Source of the DNA: Nemertoderma westbladi
Lineage: Eukaryota; Xenacoelomorpha; Nemertodermatida; Nemertodermatidae
Direction of reading: 5' to 3'
NCBI GenBank assembly: GCA_032718475.1
Contig: JAUCBJ010004961.1
Span: 1 to 64,000 of the forward strand
Length of the DNA stretch: 64,000 bases
Shown piece after piece: positions 9,901-21,099 of this stretch. The first letter of the stretch is position 1. Each line of letters opens with the position of its first letter. Position numbers and translations under genes: made by a program. Under the pieces are notes generated by a model. The model made no database searches and was not told the origin of the DNA. It saw only the letters and a list, made by a program, of their open reading frames with translations.

Positions 9901-12192
9901 ACGGTGTAAGCCGCAGAGCAAATGGAAAACTCATTTCCCCACCCACGGTGTAAGGCACAGAGCAAATGGAAAACTCATTTCCCCACCCACGGTGTAAGCC
10001 GCAGAGCAAATGGAAAACTAATTTCCCCACCCACGGTCTAAGGCACAGAGCAAATGGAAAACTCATTTCCCCACCCACGGTCTAAGGCACAGAGCAAATG
10101 GAAAACTCATTTCCCCACCCACGGTGTAAGCCGCAGAGCAAATGGAAAACTCATTTCCCCACCCACGGTGTAAGCCGCAGAGCAAATGGAAAACTCATTT
10201 CCCCACCCACGGTGTAAGGCACAGAGCAAATGGAAAACTCATTTCCCCACCCACGGTGTAAGCCGCAGAGCAAATGGAAAACTCATTTCCCCACCCACGG
10301 TGTAAGCCGCAGAGCAAATGGAAAACTCATTTCCCCACCCACGGTCTAAGGCACAGAGCAAATGGAAAACTCATTTCCCCACCCACGGTGTAAGCCGCAG
10401 AGCAAATGGAAAACTCATTTCCCCACCCACGGTGTAAGCCGCAGAGCAAATGGAAAACTAATTTCCCCACCCACGGTGTAGGCCGCAGAGCAAATGGAAA
10501 ACTAATTTCCCCACCCACGGTGTAAGGCACAGAGCAAATGGAAAACTAATTTCCCCACCCACGGTCTAAGGCACAGAGCAAATGGAAAACTCATTTCCCA
10601 CCCACGGTGTAAGGCACAGAGCAAATGGAAAACTAATTTCCCCACCCACGGTGTAAGCCGCAGAGCAAATGGAAAACTCATTTCCCCACCCACGGTGTAA
10701 GGCACAGAGCAAATGGAAAACTCATTTCCCCACCCACGGTGTAAGGCACAGAGCAAATAGAAAACTAATTTCCCCACCCACGGTCTAAGGCACAGAGCAA
10801 ATAGAAAACTCATTTCCCCACCCACGGTCTAAGGCACAGAGCAAATGGAAAACTCATTTCCCCACCCACGGTGTAAGGCACAGAGCAAATGGAAAACTCA
10901 TTTCCCCACCCACGGTGTAAGGCACAGAGCAAATGGAAAACTCATTTCCCCACCCACGGTCTAAGGCACAGAGCAAATGGAAAACTCATTTCCCCACCCA
11001 CGGTGTAAGGCACAGAGCAAATGGAAAACTCATTTCCCCACCCACGGTGTAAGGCACAGAGCAAATGGAAAACTCATTTCCCCACCCACGGTGTAAGCCG
11101 CAGAGCAAATGGAAAACTCATTTCCCCACCCACGGTCTAAGGCACAGAGCAAATGGAAAACTCATTTCCCCACCCACGGTCTAAGGCACAGAGCAAATGG
11201 AAAACTCATTTCCCCACCCACGGTGTAAGGCACAGAGCAAAAGGAAAACTCATTTCCCCACCCACGGTGTAAGGCACAGAGCAAATGGAAAACTCATTTC
11301 CCCACCCACGGTGTAAGCCGCAGAGCAAATGGAAAACTCATTTCCCCACCCACGGTGTAAGGCACAGAGCAAATGGAAAACTCATTTCCCCACCCACGGT
11401 GTAAGCCGCAGAGCAAATGGAAAACTCATTTCCCCACCCACGGTCTAAGGCACAGAGCAAATGGAAAACTCATTTCCCCACCCACGGTCTAAGGCACAGA
11501 GCAAATGGAAAACTCATTTCCCGACCCACGGTCTAAGGCACAGAGCAAATGGAAAACTAATTTCCCCACCCACGGTCTAAGGCACAGAGCAAATGGAAAA
11601 CTCATTTCCCCACCCACGGTCTAAGGCACAGAGCAAATGGAAAACTAATTTCCCCACCCACGGTGTAAGGCACAGAGCAAATGGAAAACTCATTTCCCCA
11701 CCCACGGTCTAAGGCACAGAGCAAATGGAAAACTCATTGCCCCACCCACGGTGTGAGGCACAGAGCAAATGGAAAACTCATTTCCCCACCCACGGTCTAA
11801 GGCACAGAGCAAATGGAAAACTCATTTCCCCACCCACGGTGTAAGGCACAGAGCAAAAGGAAAACTAATTTCCCCACCCACGGTCTAAGGCACAGAGCAA
11901 ATGGAAAACTAATTTCCCCACCCACGGTGTAAGGCAGAGAGCAAATGGAAAACTAATTTCCCCACCCACGGTGTAAGGCACAGAGCAAATGGAAAACTCA
12001 TTTCCCCACCCACGGTCTAAGGCACAGAGCAAATGGAAAACTAATTTCCCCACCCACGGTGTAAGGCACAGAGCAAATGGAAAACTCATTTCCCCACCCA
12101 CGGTCTAAGGCACAGAGCAAATGGAAAACTCATTTCCCCACCCACGGTGTAAGGCACAGAGCAAAAGGAAAACTAATTTCCCCACCCACGGT

Positions 12193-13044
12193 CTAAGGCA
12201 CAGAGCAAATGGAAAACTCATTTCCCCACCCACGGTGTAAGGCACAGAGCAAAAGGAAAACTAATTTCCCCACCCACGGTCTAAGGCACAGAGCAAATGG
12301 AAAACTAATTTCCCCACCCACGGTGTAAGGCACAGAGCAAATGGAAAACTCATTTCCCCACCCACGGTCTAAGGCACAGAGCAAATGGAAAACTCATTTC
12401 CCCACCCACGGTGTAAGGCACAGAGCAAATGGAAAACTAATTTCCCCACCCACGGTGTAAGGCACAGAGCAAATGGAAAACTCATTTCCCCACCCACGGT
12501 CTAAGGCACAGAGCAAATGGAAAACTCATTTCCCCACCCACGGTGTAAGGCACAGAGCAAATGGAAAACTAATTTCCCCACCCACGGTCTAAGGCACAGA
12601 GCAAATGGAAAACTAATTTCCCCACCCACGGTGTAAGGCACAGAGCAAATGGAAAACTCATTTCCCCACCCACGGTCTAAGGCACAGAGCAAATGGAAAA
12701 CTAATTTCCCCACCCACGGTGTAAGGCACAGAGCAAATGGAAAACTCATTTCCCCACCCACGGTCTAAGGCACAGAGCAAATGGAAAACTCATTTCCCCA
12801 CCCACGGTGTAAGGCACAGAGCAAAAGGAAAACTAATTTCCCCACCCACGGTCTAAGGCACAGAGCAAATGGAAAACTCATTTCCCCACCCACGGTGTAA
12901 GGCACAGAGCAAAAGGAAAACTAATTTCCCCACCCACGGTCTAAGGCACAGAGCAAATGGAAAACTAATTTCCCCACCCACGGTGTAAGGCACAGAGCAA
13001 ATGGAAAACTCATTTCCCCACCCACGGTCTAAGGCACAGAGCAA
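12193..13044. repeat. 15-monomer higher-order repeat (660 bp)
   Basis: The monomer order at 12193-12384 recurs at 12853-13044, an offset of exactly 660 bp (15 x 44). It includes the distinctive GCAAAAGGAAAACTAATTT monomers. Confidence 0.8.
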
Positions 13045-13159
13045 ATGGAAAACTCATTTCCCCACCCACGGTGTAAGGCACAGAGCAAAAGGAAAACTAA
13101 TTTCCCCACCCACGGTCTAAGGCACAGAGCAAATGGAAAACTCATTTCCCCACCCACGG

Positions 13160-13780
13160 TGTAAGGCAGAGAGCAAATGGAAAACTCATTGCCCTACCCA
13201 CGGTCTAAGGCACAGAGCAAATGGAAAACTAATTTCCCCACCCACGGTGTAAGGCACAGAGCAAATGGAAAACTCATTTCCCCACCCACGGTGTAAGGCA
13301 CAGAGCAAATGGAAAACTAATTTCCCCACCCACGGTGTAAGGCACAGAGCAAATGGAAAACTCATTTCCCCACCGACGGTGTAAGGCACAGAGCAAATGG
13401 AAAACTCATTTCCCCACCCACGGTGTAAGGCAGAGAGCAAATGGAAAACTCATTGCCCTACCCACGGTCTAAGGCACAGAGCAAATGGAAAACTAATTTC
13501 CCCACCCACGGTGTAAGGCACAGAGCAAATGGAAAACTCATTTCCCCACCGACGGTGTAAGGCACAGAGCAAATGGAAAACTCATTTCCCCACCCACGGT
13601 GTAAGGCACAGAGCAAATGGAAAACTCATTTCCCCACCCACGGTGTAAGGCAGAGAGCAAATGGAAAACTCATTGCCCTACCCACGGTCTAAGGCACAGA
13701 GCAAATGGAAAACTAATTTCCCCACCCACGGTGTAAGGCACAGAGCAAATGGAAAACTCATTTCCCCACCGACGGTGTAA
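13160..13780. repeat. 4- and 5-monomer higher-order repeats next to the hAT element
   Basis: The monomer series GGCAGAGAGC, CATTGCCCTACCC, GTCTAAGGCAC + CTAATTT recurs near 13168, 13432 and 13652. The private change CACCGACGG (for CACCCACGG) occurs here with its changed G at 13375, 13551 and 13771, spaced 176 and 220 bp. Confidence 0.85.
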
Positions 13781-13816
13781 GGCACAGAGCAAATGGAAAA
13801 CTCATTTCCCCACCCA

Positions 13817-13824
13817 CGGTGTAA
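13817..13824. repeat. hAT target-site duplication, left copy
   Basis: CGGTGTAA, 8 bp, belongs to the satellite monomer and is repeated exactly at 16774-16781. Eight-base duplications are characteristic of hAT elements. Confidence 0.9.
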
Positions 13825-13839
13825 TAGTGTTGAGAACTG
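13825..13839 (+). repeat. hAT terminal inverted repeat, left
   Basis: TAGTGTTGAGAACTG is a perfect 15-bp inverted match to 16759-16773. Confidence 0.92.
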
Positions 13840-13857
13840 AATCAATTTTGACTAATT

Positions 13858-14007
13858 TCAGTTACAGTTACAGTTTCAGTATTCAAAGTTTTGCATTTCA
13901 GTTACAGTTACAGTTTCAGTATTACAAAGTGTAACATTTCAGTTACAGTTACAGTTTCAGTATTACAAAATTGAGCATTTCAGTTTCAGTTACAGTTTCA
14001 GTTATAG
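13858..14007. repeat. Left subterminal CAGTTACAG array of the hAT element
   Basis: CAGTTACAGTTACAGTTTCAG recurs three times, each followed by TATT(A)CAAA and a short spacer (unit about 50 bp), ending in CAGTTATAG. A similar array precedes the right terminus. Inferred role: binding sites for the mobilising transposase. Confidence 0.75.
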
Positions 14008-14900
14008 ATTCAATATATATGATCTCATGTAGTAAGCAGTCATCTGAAACTAAAAATGAGGCACTTTAATATATTACTGTTATATACGCTAATAATAATG
14101 TTCATTACGAAACGTCCTCTTTCTAGAGCTAATAGGTAGTTGTTGTAGGAAAGTTGGACCCACGCTATGGTAATATTTTGTAACTAATATATTGATAGTA
14201 TGTAATGAAAGTGGCACGTCACAAGATCACACTAAAGGCACCCACATTTTACTGTACATCTTGTTTCAGTTCTTGTACACTTATTGTTATCATTTATTGT
14301 TTTGGTTATAAAGCCATGCTTCTGAATCCTGCTCATTTTCCTTAATTCGTAATTTGTTTTAGTAATCATATATTTATTGTTTTGGATAGACCCACCTCGA
14401 TAAGCTGCTCCTTTCACTTTTAAGTTTAATTTTGTTTTTATAATGGTAAATAAACTTGATCAAAATTTAATTTCCAGTGTGCCTCTAGTGTGATTGTGAT
14501 ATTAATAGTACCGGTAAAAACATTAATAATTAATAATGTAAAATATATATCCGTTAATATCCCTCTACCATTAAGCCTAACTTTTCTTTGTTTATCTAAA
14601 ACATTTACATTTAATATGAAGCAAAAGTGGTGATAAGGTCTGATAATAGTCTAATAGTTGAGACAGATAAACATAGACTATATGCTAGATCTTCGTTCAC
14701 TACTTGACTCTCCAAATAAATCACATTTGAGCTAAGTGGGCAATGGGTCTTTGATTTTATATTGTGTAATATTATGGTTTTGTTCAGAAGTGGAAAAAAC
14801 GAGATTGTTTTTTTTATAACAATGTTTTAAAAATGATACCTATGGTAACCACTGTTATTCATTTATTAAACTATACTCTATACTTTATTACAATACTGTT
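14008..14900. other. hAT interior, no gene seen
   Basis: AT-rich sequence with no coding frame of note. The phrase TATTGTTTTGG recurs at about 14290 and 14373, and again in the piggyBac-like element near 16120, twice followed by GCTGCTCCTTTC or CTGCTCCTTTC. This suggests small shared repeat fragments. Confidence 0.5.
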
Positions 14901-14913
14901 TTAACACTAATAC

Positions 14914-14939
14914 GTACATGTGTGCTACATTTTGTAGTC
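14914..14939 (+). repeat. piggyBac-like subterminal inverted repeat, left
   Basis: Twenty-five of 26 bases match the reverse complement of 16484-16509. This copy starts 9 bp inside the TTAA boundary; its partner starts 36 bp inside. That asymmetry is usual for piggyBac ends. Confidence 0.85.
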
Positions 14940-15545
14940 CGAAATGTTTCAGCATCAAGTTTGTTAAAGAAATTTTGGAATTAATACTCCAGGCGCCATC
15001 TATCCCTAGATTAAGGCATTAATTATATGCTTAAACATTCCTATGACCATAAATGTCTATTTATACACCACTGAGAATAGAAAACCTCCAAAGGTACATG
15101 TCAACTACAAAATGTAGTCTTGAGTTCTCCATATAATCACATATAAAATTGTTGTTCTAGAGTGAGGGGTTGTGTTCAATATGATGCAGAAACAGGTTAT
15201 ATACAGTCAGTAAAGTAATATTGATGTTTTAGGTAAGAGCTACACATTCATGCTACACAACAACACTCAATAGCTAATTCTGAGGCCCCTGCCCATCTGA
15301 AAAATTATCTTATTGGCGATTTTCCCAACCATAAATTTAATCAAAGTCAATTTTGATTGGGTCTTTACATTATTACATTGTAAATTACAATACAATACAT
15401 GCAATACGAATTATTACTTGACAAAACGAAATCATATGTCAGTCAGTAAGTCTGCAACATCATTGTGTAGGTTGTACGTTTTATTATTTTATTTCTATAT
15501 GTACGTACCCACCCGGTTTCCGTAAATGTCCAGAGTTTGGCGTAG

Positions 15546-16110
15546 TTCTGTAGTTTAGAACATCATATAATATTTGGTGAAGATGTTCATGATGGCAGTG
15601 AAGGTTCATCTGATGAAGCAAGTGAAGGGGAAGAAAATATTAGGCTTATTGAGGAAAGTGAAAATGACTGTGATTCAAACATTGATAATATTTCAGGTTT
15701 ATTGAGTGATAGTGATTTTGAACTTGAGATCGAGAGCAGCTGTAGTGGTGGTAGTGATAGCAGGATAGTGAGTCTGATTCAGGAGAATCTATATCCACAT
15801 TACACATTACCAGGCACAAATGAAAATATCATTTTAGCACGTTCTGGTGATGAGTATGTTGAATCAGAACGGATAGATATTGTCAGAGTTGTACCTAGAG
15901 TTTTACAAAACCCAATAACCGAACTTGATAGTGAGCCTGGCTGTACTGATAATGGCAGGAGTATATAAAAGTGCACATCAAAACATTCAAGAGCTCTGGC
16001 ATCCGATTCATGGACCACCATTCTTTAAAGCTACTCTTGGCTTTCAACTATTCAAATTTCTAATTCGCTGTCTACGATTTGATAATATTCTTACAAGAAT
16101 TGTGAATTAA
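15546..16110 (+). pseudogene. piggyBac transposase relic (DDE_Tnp_1_7 type), frameshifted and deleted
   Basis: Two frames together show the family. Frame A (15546-15968) encodes an acidic Ser/Asp/Glu-rich stretch (SEGSSDEASEGEENIR...) like the N-terminal leader of piggyBac transposases. It ends NPITELDSEPG and soon meets a TAA. Frame B (about 15919-16110, shifted +1) encodes LAVLIMAGVYKSAHQNIQEL, followed by WHP..GPPFFKATLG...FKFLIRCLRFDN..TR. This is the conserved G(V/I)-x-K...LW...F-x(2)-T/M...RFK...LRFD block that precedes the first catalytic Asp in the family. The stretch normally between these parts is missing, and the whole catalytic DDD core and C-terminal Cys-rich domain are absent, ending at TAA 16108-16110. 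No in-frame ATG opens frame A. The protein cannot be active. Confidence 0.8.
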
Positions 16111-16483
16111 CAGTCATTTATTGTTTTGGTTAGAATAATTACCGGTAGTCACTGTAACCTGCTCCTTTCTCCTAAAATATCAGGAACTAACGATATGGAT
16201 GGGCTGTGCCAGTTTTGTTAGGGGATCTCTAATATCTTCTGTATGTTTAAAGTAGTCTATTTGGGAGAAATATGTGATAAATCACCCTGATCATGATCTG
16301 CAGATCTGAAAACAACATTGTGTTCAGTTCAGGATGACAGTCTGCAGTCTGGCTGCCTGGTTAGACAGTTAAATAAATGCAAATTTAATTTAGTTTTAAT
16401 TTAGTTTTACAGCTCAAATTAACCATTTAGGCTGATAGGCCTAGGCCTATTGAAATTACTTAGTAAATGCAATTGACATACAT

Positions 16484-16509
16484 GACTACAAATTGTAGCA
16501 CACATGTAC
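16484..16509 (-). repeat. piggyBac-like subterminal inverted repeat, right
   Basis: GACTACAAATTGTAGCACAC followed by ATGTAC is the inverted partner of 14914-14939, with one mismatch. Confidence 0.85.
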
Positions 16510-16571
16510 CATTTAGTAAAGACCACAAGTCTGTACCGATTAGTGTTAAATGCTTATTCATGTTAATTGTG

Positions 16572-16606
16572 TGATTGAGAACTGAATCGGATTTTGTTAA
16601 TTTCAG
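16572..16606 (+). repeat. Internal copy of the hAT left terminus
   Basis: TGATTGAGAACTGAATCGG...TTAATTTCAG closely matches the 5' end of the element (13828-13861: TGTTGAGAACTGAATCAA...CTAATTTCAG) in direct orientation. With the right terminus at 16773 it outlines a unit of about 200 bp resembling a short MITE. No second target duplication is seen to its left. Confidence 0.75.
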
Positions 16607-16758
16607 TTTCAGTTTCAGTTACAGTATTCAAAATACGTAATTACAGTTTCAGTTACAGTATTCAAAGTTCGCAATTACAGTTACAGTTATAGTTACAGTA
16701 TCAAAAAAATCATCAAAACCATTCAGTTACAGTTGCAGTTACAGTAAAATTACAGTTA
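16600..16758. repeat. Right subterminal CAGTTACAG array of the hAT element
   Basis: Repeated CAGTTTCAG / CAGTTACAG and TACAGTTACAG hexamers, interspersed with ATTCAAA, mirror the left array. Confidence 0.75.
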
Positions 16759-16773
16759 CAGTTCTCAACACTA
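16759..16773 (-). repeat. hAT terminal inverted repeat, right
   Basis: CAGTTCTCAACACTA is the exact reverse complement of 13825-13839. It is followed directly by the second CGGTGTAA. Confidence 0.92.
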
Positions 16774-19700
16774 CGGTGTAAGGCACAGAGCAAATGGAAA
16801 ACTCATTTCCCCACCCACGGTGTAAGGCACAGAGCAAATGGAAAACTCATTTCCCCACCCACGGTGTAAGGCACAGAGCAAATGGAAAACTCATTTCCCC
16901 ACCCACGGTGTAAGGCACAGAGCAAATGGAAAACTAATTTCCCCACCCACGGTGTAAGGCACAGAGCAAAAGGAAAACTAATTTCCCCACCCACGGTCTA
17001 AGGCACAGAGCAAATGGAAAACTAATTTCCCCACCCACGGTGTAAGGCAGAGAGCAAATGGAAAACTAATTTCCCCACCCACGGTGTAAGGCACAGAGCA
17101 AATGGAAAACTAATTTCCCCACCCACGGTGTAAGGCACAGAGCAAATGGAAAACTAATTTCCCCACCCACGGTGTAAGGCGCAGAGCAAATGGAAAACTC
17201 ATTTCCCCACCCACGGTGTAAGGCACAGAGCAAATGGAAAACTCATTTCCCCACCCACGGTGTAAGGCGCAGAGCAAATGGAAAACTCATTTCCCCACCC
17301 ACGGTGTAAGGCACAGAGCAAATGGAAAACTCATTTCCCCACCCACGGTGTGAGGCACAGAGCAAATGGAAAACTCATTGCCCCACCCACGGTGTGAGGC
17401 ACAGAGCAAATGGAAAACTAATTTACCCACCCACGGTGTAAGGCACAGAGCAAATGGAAAACTCATTGCCCCACCCACGGTGTAAGGCACAGAGCAAATG
17501 GAAAACTCATTGCCCCACCCACGGTGTGAGGCACAGAGCAAATGGAAAACTCATTGCCCCACCCACGGTGTGAGGCACAGAGCAAATGGAAAACTCATTG
17601 CCCCACCCACGGTGTGAGGCACAGAGCAAATGGAAAACTCATTGCCCCACCCACGGTGTGAGGCACAGAGCAAATGGAAAACTCATTTCCCCACCCACGG
17701 TGTAAGGCACAGAGCAAATGGAAAACTCATTTCACCACCCACGGTGTAAGGCACAGAGCAAATGGAAAACTCATTTCACCACCCACGGTGTAAGGCACAG
17801 AGCAAATGGAAAACTAATTTACCCACCCACGGTGTAAGGCACAGAGCAAATGGAAAACTCATTTCCCCACCCACGGTGTAAGGCACAGAGCAAATGGAAA
17901 ACTCATTGCCCCACCCACGGTGTGAGGCACAGAGCAAATGGAAAACTCATTTCCCCACCCACGGTGTAAGGCACAGAGCAAATGGAAAACTCATTTCACC
18001 ACCCACGGTGTAAGGCACAGAGCAAATGGAAAACTAATTTACCCACCCACGGTCTAAGGCGCAGAAGCAAATGGAAAACTCATTTCCCACCCACGGTGTA
18101 AGGCAGAGAGCAAATGGAAAACTCATTGCCCCACCCACGGTGTGAGGCACAGAGCAAATGGAAAACTCATTTCCCCACCCACGGTGTAAGGCACAGAGCA
18201 AATGGAAAACTCATTTCCCCACCCACGGTGTAAGGCACAGAGCAAATGGAAAACTCATTTCACCACCCACGGTGTAAGGCGCAGAGCAAAAGGAAAACTC
18301 ATTTCCCCACCCACGGTGTAAGGCAGAGAGCAAATGGAAAACTCATTTCCCCACCCACGGTGTAAGGCACAGAGCAAATGGAAAACTCATTTCCCCACCC
18401 ACGGTCTAAGGCACAGAGCAAATGGAAAACTAATTTCCCCACCCACGGTGTAAGGCACAGAGCAAATGGAAAACTCATTGCCCCACCCACGGTGTGAGGC
18501 ACAGAGCAAATGGAAAACTCATTTCCCCACCCACGGTGTAAGGCACAGAGCAAATGGAAAACTCATTTCCCCACCCACGGTGTAAGGCGCAGAGCAAATG
18601 GAAAACTCATTTCCCCACCCACGGTGTAAGGCACAGAGCAAATAGAAAACTAATTTCCCCACCCACGGTGTAAGCCGCAGAGCAAATGGAAAACTCATTT
18701 CCCCACCCACGGTGTAAGGCACAGAGCAAATAGAAAACTAATTTCCCCACCCACGGTGTAAGGCACAGAGCAAATGGAAAACTCATTTCCCCACCCACGG
18801 TGTAAGGCACAGAGCAAATGGAAAACTCATTTCACCACCCACGGTGTAAGGCACAGAGCAAATGGAAAACTCATTTCACCACCCACGGTGTAAGCCGCAG
18901 AGCAAATAGAAAACTCATTTCCCCACCCACGGTGTAAGCCGCAGAGCAAATGGAAAACTCATTTCACCACCCACGGTGTAAGGCACAGAGCAAATGGAAA
19001 ACTCATTTCACCACCCACGGTGTAAGGCACAGAGCAAATGGAAAACTCATTTCACCACCCACGGTGTAAGCCGCAGAGCAAATGGAAAACTCATTTCCCC
19101 ACCCACGGTGTAAGGCACAGAGCAAATGGAAAACTAATTTCCCCACCCACGGTGTAAGGCACAGAGCAAATGGAAAACTCATTGCCCCACCCATGGTGTA
19201 AGGCACAGAGCAAATGGAAAACTCATTTCCCGACCCACGGTGTAAGGCACAGAGCAAATGGAAAACTAATTTCCCCACCCACGGTGTAAGGCACAGAGCA
19301 AATAGAAAACTCATTTCCCCACCCACGGTGTAAGGCGCAGAGCAAATGGAAAACTCATTTCCCCACCCACGGTCTAAGGCACAGAGCAAATGGAAAACTC
19401 ATTTCCCCACCCACGGTGTAAGGCACAGAGCAAATGGAAAACTAATTTCCCCACCCACGGTGTAAGGCACAGAGCAAATGGAAAACTCATTGCCCCACCC
19501 ATGGTGTAAGGCACAGAGCAAATGGAAAACTCATTTCCCGACCCACGGTGTAAGGCGCAGAGCAAATGGAAAACTAATTTCCCCACCCACGGTGTAAGGC
19601 ACAGAGCAAATGGAAAACTAATTTCCCCACCCACGGTCTAAGGCACAGAGCAAATAGAAAACTAATTTACCCACCCACGGTGTAAGGCACAGAGCAAATG

Positions 19701-21099
19701 GAAAACTCATTGCCCCACCCATGGTGTAAGGCACAGAGCAAATGGAAAACTAATTTCCCCACCCACGGTGTAAGGCGCAGAGCAAAAGGAAAACTCATTT
19801 CCCCACCCACGGTGTAAGGCACAGAGCAAATAGAAAACTAATTTCCCCACCCACGGTGTAAGGCGCAGAGCAAAAGGAAAACTCATTTCCCCACCCACGG
19901 TCTAAGGCACAGAGCAAATGGAAAACTCATTTCCCCACCCACGGTGTAAGGCACAGAGCAAATGGAAAACTCATTTCACCACCCACGGTGTAAGGCACAG
20001 AGCAAATAGAAAACTAATTTCCCCACCCACGGTCTAAGGCACAGAGCAAATGGAAAACTCATTTCCCCACCCACGGTGTAAGGCACAGAGCAAATGGAAA
20101 ACTCATTTCCCCACCCACGGTGTAAGGCACAGAGCAAATGGAAAACTAATTTCCCCACCCACGGTGTAAGGCACAGAGCAAATAGAAAACTAATTTCCCC
20201 ACCCACGGTGTAAGGCACAGAGCAAATGGAAAACTCATTTCCCCACCCACGGTGTAAGGCACAGAGCAAATGGAAAACTCATTTCCCCACCCACGGTGTA
20301 AGCCACAGAGCAAATGGAAAACTAATTTCCCCACCCACGGTGTAAGGCACAGAGCAAAAGGAAAACTCATTTCCCCACCCACGGTGTAAGGCACAGAGCA
20401 AATGGAAAACTCATTTCCCCACCCACGGTGTAAGGCACAGAGCAAATGGAAAACTCATTTCACCACCCACGGTGTAAGGCACAGAGCAAATGGAAAACTC
20501 ATTTCCCCACCCACGGTGTAAGGCACAGAGCAAATGGAAAACTAATTGCCCCACCCACGGTGTAAGGCACAGAGCAAATGGAAAACTCATTTCACCACCC
20601 ACGGTGTAAGGCACAGAGCAAATGGAAAACTCATTTCCCCACCCACGGTGTAAGGCACAGAGCAAATGGAAAACTCATTGCCCCACCCACGGTGTGAGGC
20701 ACAGAGCAAATGGAAAACTAATTTACCCACCCACGGTGTAAGGCACAGAGCAAATAGAAAACTAATTTCCCCACCCACGGTGTAAGGCACAGAGCAAATG
20801 GAAAACTCATTTCCCCACCCACGGTCTAAGACACAGAGCAAATGGAAAACTCATTTCCCCACCCACGGTGTGAGGCACAGAGCAAATAGAAAACTCATTT
20901 CCCGACCCACGGTGTAAGGCACAGAGCAAATGGAAAACTCATTTCCCCACCCACGGTGTAAGGCACAGAGCAAATGGAAAACTCATTTCACCACCCACGG
21001 TGTAAGGCACAGAGCAAATGGAAAACTCATTTCCCCACCCACGGTGTAAGGCACAGAGCAAATGGAAAACTCATTTCACCACCCACGGTGTAAGGCACA

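Larger units (their letters stand above)
7031..13824. repeat. 44-bp satellite, block 1
   Basis: The consensus monomer starts GGTGTAAGGCACAGAG, continues CAAATGGAAAACTCATTT and ends CCCCACCCAC. All copies lie head to tail in one orientation. The left edge is abrupt: unique sequence changes to CATTGCCCCACCCAC at 7031. The block holds about 154 monomers. Recurrent variants are GTCTAA, GCCGCA, GGCGCA, GGCAGA, CAAAAGG, CTAATTT and a 43-bp form lacking one C. From about 8.9 to 11.5 kb, GTCTAAGGCAC and GTGTAAGCCGC monomers alternate. The block ends at the first copy of the hAT target duplication. Confidence 0.98.
14905..16545. mobile_element. piggyBac-like element nested in the hAT element
   Basis: TTAA occurs at 14901-14904 and 16546-16549, the duplication expected for piggyBac elements. 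The ends are CACTAAT and its complement ATTAGTG. A 26-bp subterminal inverted repeat with one mismatch lies at 14914-14939 (GTACATGTGTGCTACA...) and 16484-16509 (...TGTAGCACACATGTAC). The motif CTACA-TTT-TGTAG in these repeats is itself a small palindrome, and a related copy lies near 15102-15118. The element is 1,641 bp and encloses a piggyBac transposase relic at 15546-16110. Homology and end structure therefore agree. Confidence 0.85.
13825..16773. mobile_element. hAT-like non-autonomous DNA transposon, 2,949 bp, with a nested insertion
   Basis: The element begins TAGTGTTGAGAACTG (13825-13839) and ends with the exact reverse complement CAGTTCTCAACACTA (16759-16773). It is flanked by 8-bp duplications of CGGTGTAA. 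TIRs beginning TAGNG and 8-bp duplications are typical of the hAT superfamily. Both subterminal regions (about 13858-14007 and 16600-16760) are dense in CAGTTACAG / CAGTTTCAG hexamer arrays, as expected for transposase-binding repeats. No hAT transposase frame was found. Removing the nested piggyBac-like element and one TTAA leaves about 1.3 kb, so the element depended on an enzyme encoded elsewhere. The satellite continues in register on both sides. Confidence 0.88.

Noticed and set aside
14232-14417. 61-codon minus-strand frame in the hAT interior
   Set aside because: AT-rich, with no recognisable domain and no supporting signals.
15800-16021. 73-codon minus-strand frame
   Set aside because: It is the complement of the piggyBac transposase relic, whose plus-strand homology is clear.
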